Source of the DNA: an uncultured Mollicutes bacterium
GTDB lineage: Bacteria; Bacillota_I; Bacilli_A; ML615J-28; CAG-313
Reading direction: 5' to 3'
Assembly: GCA_900539265.1 (NCBI GenBank)
Contig: UQBM01000002.1
Coordinates: 1 to 64,000 of the forward strand
Length of the DNA stretch: 64,000 nucleotides
A program made the translations under genes and the position numbers. Below are positions 63,701 through 64,000 of this stretch, piece after piece; within the stretch, counting starts at the first letter, position 1, and the number at the start of each line of letters is the position of its first letter. The notes beneath the pieces were generated by a model. It made no database searches and was not told where the DNA came from. It saw only the letters and a program-made list of their open reading frames with translations.

Positions 63701-64000
63701 TAGATTAAATTTACCTTCTTCATTTGTAAGTTTAAAATTAGGATCTTTTAAAACCGATTCTACGGCATCAATAAATTTAATCAAAACATCCTTTTCACCG
63801 CTATAATCAATTGAAACAAGTTGCTCATAAACGGCTGAATCTTTTGGTATATCTAAAATATTTGTAGCCTTTAGAATAATTCTAATAATTCTGCCTTCAT
63901 AACCTTGAACAAGAGTAGAATCTAAAATACCACTAACAATCGTTTTTAAAGCATCTGTATTTGCAAAATCAATTGCATCAACACCTTCTTTAGCGTTTAA
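54710..64000 (-). CDS. giant tandem-repeat helical protein, 5' end outside window
   Basis: The frame is open from the right edge to TAA at 54710-54712: at least 3,096 residues. I translated 63785-64000 by hand and found no stop, so the TTG at 63784 is not a real start. The protein is about 17 degenerate modules of roughly 160-197 residues. Each opens with a motif like (I/V)DW-x2-E-x3-L, then a conserved Tyr/Phe region, a (L/I)LP-x-A-x-NYG-like block, an S-x-EEL-x-D block and an LNI-like block. It is acidic, rich in Leu, Ile, Asp and Asn, almost free of cysteine and predicted mostly helical. There is no membrane segment, LPXTG or lipobox in the visible part; the C-terminus ends in AEGIAEANKLLSN. 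It resembles no family I can name. Likely a secreted or surface solenoid, but location depends on the unseen N-terminus. Confidence 0.85.
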   Translation of the reverse strand, partial: LNAKEGVDAIDFANTDALKTIVSGILDSTLVQGYEGRIIRIILKATNILDIPKDSAVYEQLVSIDYSGEKDVLIKFIDAVESVLKDPNFKLTNEEGKFNLDLVFWAEDQNANTLLNGIKILFGSYPDHEEVGSKLIEALLPSIYDTFVEDKDLIPNEFKDIVEELDVTNASGELLVRDIRRLIFVAEQLIEMDAHTLLNNGDMFISTPEAVNAVNSILDALHDIELIKGHESETLAWGVNYLANELDIKVDEITDEFNDVNWLEQNEVYKEIFADIATLLRNNEILTYNELLEFIENKQYNTSKFITDQNVNDLLDILDQLVDVEVIDAIVPLAVKYGINVLDDKSGIGADYINDFTSEELNHDFHKLIEIAHKLVDDLDIVHYYINQFDGDLPLPNEEVIRALVDDLFELNIIINADGKLATLIYDEIVERVLKDGQKLIVSADDFAFDTIDWTSEKEIIRELISVGYDFLEVNNIQNMASVQQFIKEKLYASPVILRDETGYVLSDAIRVLQNSQLIGNVIEKLYNYGIDFLANSGKVNLPIPIDYLSGMPKDKLMEDFGNVANILDKAVEFGLMEYLADNDIRGLNLELVAQIVEDLYTLNIVRDHGLELLGNIYNYGLKYLEDQTNGTFILTQTQIDQIDCEQEIVALANVVRSLQAVIDASSINSLGDVINFINNKPYNTKEFYEKDVYNAIIDVVNCATNLQLLELITPQLINHAKAFGETKNLDLSFLQTDEYTANLFIDDVRTVLDMVKIGYDFGIIDYVFDRTLYTIEAEVLCNILDLVPSLNIANMYLDELLYQGVKYGLDKTNIDITVTKEDFANISLTTEIPALKDIVRATKELLDEKDIITLNDVKTFFNNKDYNKEAFYDVETGTILEKVVTAAADLETLQVLLPKALNYGVDKVTKYDLGFLKNEFSQDELAADLKAVAQLIVPAINAEMIGLVFGKNLNDLVLHFEIYPEMLDAVQDMNILNKKYAQFVALGVNEGLKAVQIDKSVQASEFEGITFKQELSSLKEVINGIEMLASSKGYHTVGGVRDAINAKVYQTVAFYDTEVGASLEKVLDSAADLETVKVLLPKALNYGVDKITKLDLSFLKNEFSKEELAEDVKVLAKLVTPLIEAELVKVLFKGNLDEITLQYGIYQEMLDVVQNMNILNKKYANFIVMATNYGLDKVNSKQEVTIDMFDNIQFANEVVILKDVISSIANLTDGLNAYTIGSVKDIYNDVIKNKQYKDMKYSNQVVVNNLLSVLDQALNMETLQVLLPTVSIHASEYLFEKGTDIRFLFETVSQEELLEDAKNLVLTLIDLVDYGMVEFVLHDGEIDVANVDAINHAIDKVIHLHILSNNEERTIFVLLDKLGIDTKDITLSDVNWQEEVFTLQNIVNETKDILVMEQANTISKIKAIDFKKFITITDDTNGYIDVFAGVFKALATDQLVERLSLNVSEKYLAKLDPKYNGLLDIHNIYNSGSEFTADLASLADILLEVKKLDIFTFLVQSADYPFSEINVIDNLIHLVFNLNYLNIDSNRLNEVIKAVDPLVKYDLSQIDATGVDLRADADKFIEMYDSLVIVFTHENWPIKNKDDLKNTSVQKEFLLSTTVWENTVDALLKFMDTTVYDKTGAAIGVLALPVVKQIAPTYYDLLALDSVTVEMMANDLELVKGLLEDVSVLDLTHMAKNGEYLTMDVKTVINHSIDVMVDSMILKGHTNSLFEHLMNNYVNGHKIAGVDVPNGTIVAEGIDFVYDRDAYKGLVDEVFAIFANENITTIDQLKTFAKEIRQKSKFIEFTSQDSNWQSIEKIVNYLADMTMVEVNGLSVMNNIVSPKLDGDLAILVDFSQYNKTEFMSDIDALAILITQLNEFGIASVMRNENINYDQVALVKDMLNHIASVNYLKYNLNALIDLVDSKNVLPIKLESLKLNEFDYQGDAIFIGNAYEDLIPFLISSDNTLKTRSDIMNFIRSNFELNDTLKDAVIAHKYAFVNAYDELVQTTMLPLLMNEVANYAKTKLPTKYQDVIDMMKIDELTFVQKQQDVLQSAIIVRSLVDLGLGDVIRHRDYNFEGSVTSTLNNTSVQIEKVDLITDLIDALYPLNILRNRADLVVELLNALDADTTEIDLSHIDWDLELIQVKSIVNNGLRALLDYDIKTVKETKNYVSNFINMTAKDMLKELKDIYHMVNLERVVNVVEAMDYSSAFDQIFKPLYNRYVFNRLPSRLNELGDLTDYSVINLDEDMHYFAIIVRSLFDIKEVPGSIKENAESLECILSAQNAIEAFFSLNYLDQKRQAVVNFVDDWKPSLGLGSLDLTNVDFKADGRVASQYAKDILVILGQTNYLNLEITQLGNTYLMSSVVALYNGLVETSLFDVTSIWAFDTHIEPKFQDIEQFNKLTFTDERVHSIFVEIGETLNAMLDMGFFSNDGVDFTNKDNTDRLFGLLTDVFTPNETTLKYIDKFKANMYEIGYVALSYEGLSTTDELRAIRDSMKSITSFVRNYASQLKDNYSILAEATLQADLTNCIQDLFDSRIIAQLAMPLISGTVKILTKDIVTLNILENVQNDEFISMFLPDVYKVINALDNLGILNKDLNYKDVDAILELVSSVIHGESFKDHLNDITKFAMCFVGINVKDADLSDVNWNDEYTALEMALNEMRDVLKDVVISNKHTYLNNEFLSALANATPYFENSKFLPKVAREVADFVASRYYGNRFDAYINHLFDVNYTDEDLMKDYGFADDILRLVVASDYFGNGISNDNLDPIVDLANILLNLEYAKGMETRIINAGFKRIDLFKDYEVDFNKVTDWSVEKDVFVLALRELAAFSNIVSLNEITPEIMKDEQVQTQFVKVVDAMSKSILGQQLLPQIYAEYIENNLGDEYAGIIDFDDSEFTPDMWASEFEKLFKGYNTLVNNGFGSDNGLTLTLDETIDTMAILFGQRENSEAGIYAIVKNPEVWVKKLLDNNVVDLSNGASLNMSTNRDWLEEAYAIVDVLIAMKNFTDVNQDFDYTFVYKTTDKEQLENLLVATTNCVALRGTVMQVIVNTMTTNVGMQEKLEELNVIDQTFFEEYALYEVDPTYYNASYWTEERISNFAEGIAEANKLLSN
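54712..63811 (-). repeat. tandem array of about 17 coding modules
   Basis: Module starts, aligned by eye on the (I/V)DW-like motif and given as the first base of that codon on the minus strand: 63811, 63223, 62647, 62074, 61522, 60973, 60424, 59878, 59335, 58774, 58228, 57637, 57076, 56596, 56107, 55615 and 55090. Lengths run 196, 192, 191, 184, 183, 183, 182, 181, 187, 182, 197, 187, 160, 163, 164, 175 residues and a last partial module of about 126. Alignment of the last five is less sure than of the first eleven. Confidence 0.7.
60425..61522 (-). repeat. two best-conserved adjacent 549-bp modules
   Basis: Modules 60974-61522 and 60425-60973 are both exactly 549 bp. They share long blocks at DNA level, for example the TAGTTTAAAGCTTTTGGTAA segment (+ strand) at 60741 and again at 61290, and the protein blocks LLPKALNYGVDK and MNILNKKYA. 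The rest of the array has diverged much more. Confidence 0.8.

Noticed and set aside
55090..63811. CRISPR-like array
   Set aside because: The repeats are coding modules of about 550 bases without short direct repeats and unique spacers.

Overview
The window is AT-rich bacterial chromosome with short intergenic gaps, AGGAGG-type ribosome binding sites and many genes overlapping by 1-17 bases. Gene content points to a Gram-positive, low-GC member of the Bacillota in the broad sense, probably a deep-branching Bacilli or Erysipelotrichia-type lineage (inference). It has teichoic acid D-alanylation genes, a Bacillus-like ytxK-ytfP-ytfI-ytfJ neighbourhood, CdaA, HflX, CvfD-like and YtfJ/YunB/CwlD-type sporulation genes. 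TGA acts as a normal stop (for example at dltD, rimI and tsaE ATGA overlaps), so this is not a code-4 mollicute. I see no tRNA, rRNA, CRISPR array or insertion sequence.

Layout, mostly minus strand. 0.3-4.6 kb: dlt-type operon (dltA-dltC-dltB-dltD order). 4.7-10.1 kb: pckA-oadA-oadG-biotin carrier-oadB, converting PEP to oxaloacetate and then pyruvate while making ATP and a sodium gradient. 10.7-15.0 kb: eight-gene operon, nfu to tsaD, holding the t6A genes. 15.1-24.2 kb: a small + strand membrane protein gene, then yunB and an operon running DUF4011-type helicase, ankyrin protein, cdaA, PAS membrane protein, ispDF. 24.3-27.7 kb: hflX and, divergently, a ClpC-like protein whose second ATPase domain has lost its catalytic motifs. 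28.0-29.6 kb: a decayed surface or secreted protein gene. 29.7-44.7 kb: metabolic, tRNA/rRNA-modifying and sporulation genes with small regulators and membrane proteins. 44.8-49.2 kb: a 1472-residue secreted GHL10-type protein with long coiled coils. 49.4-54.6 kb: tspO, two aminopeptidases, an ABC-F ATPase and rpmE. 54.7 kb to the right edge: one gene for a giant protein of at least 3,096 residues made of about 17 degenerate tandem modules of roughly 160-197 residues; its 5' end lies outside the window.

The least explained items are the giant repeat protein, the degenerate DUF4011 helicase translationally coupled through an ankyrin protein to the c-di-AMP synthase, the PAS protein in the place usually held by CdaR, the ClpC-like protein with a dead D2 domain, and an OadG subunit that begins as a lipoprotein with an InlB-type repeat. 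Promoters share a strong extended -10 (TGnTATAAT) signature. All family assignments are from reading the protein sequences; no database search was run.
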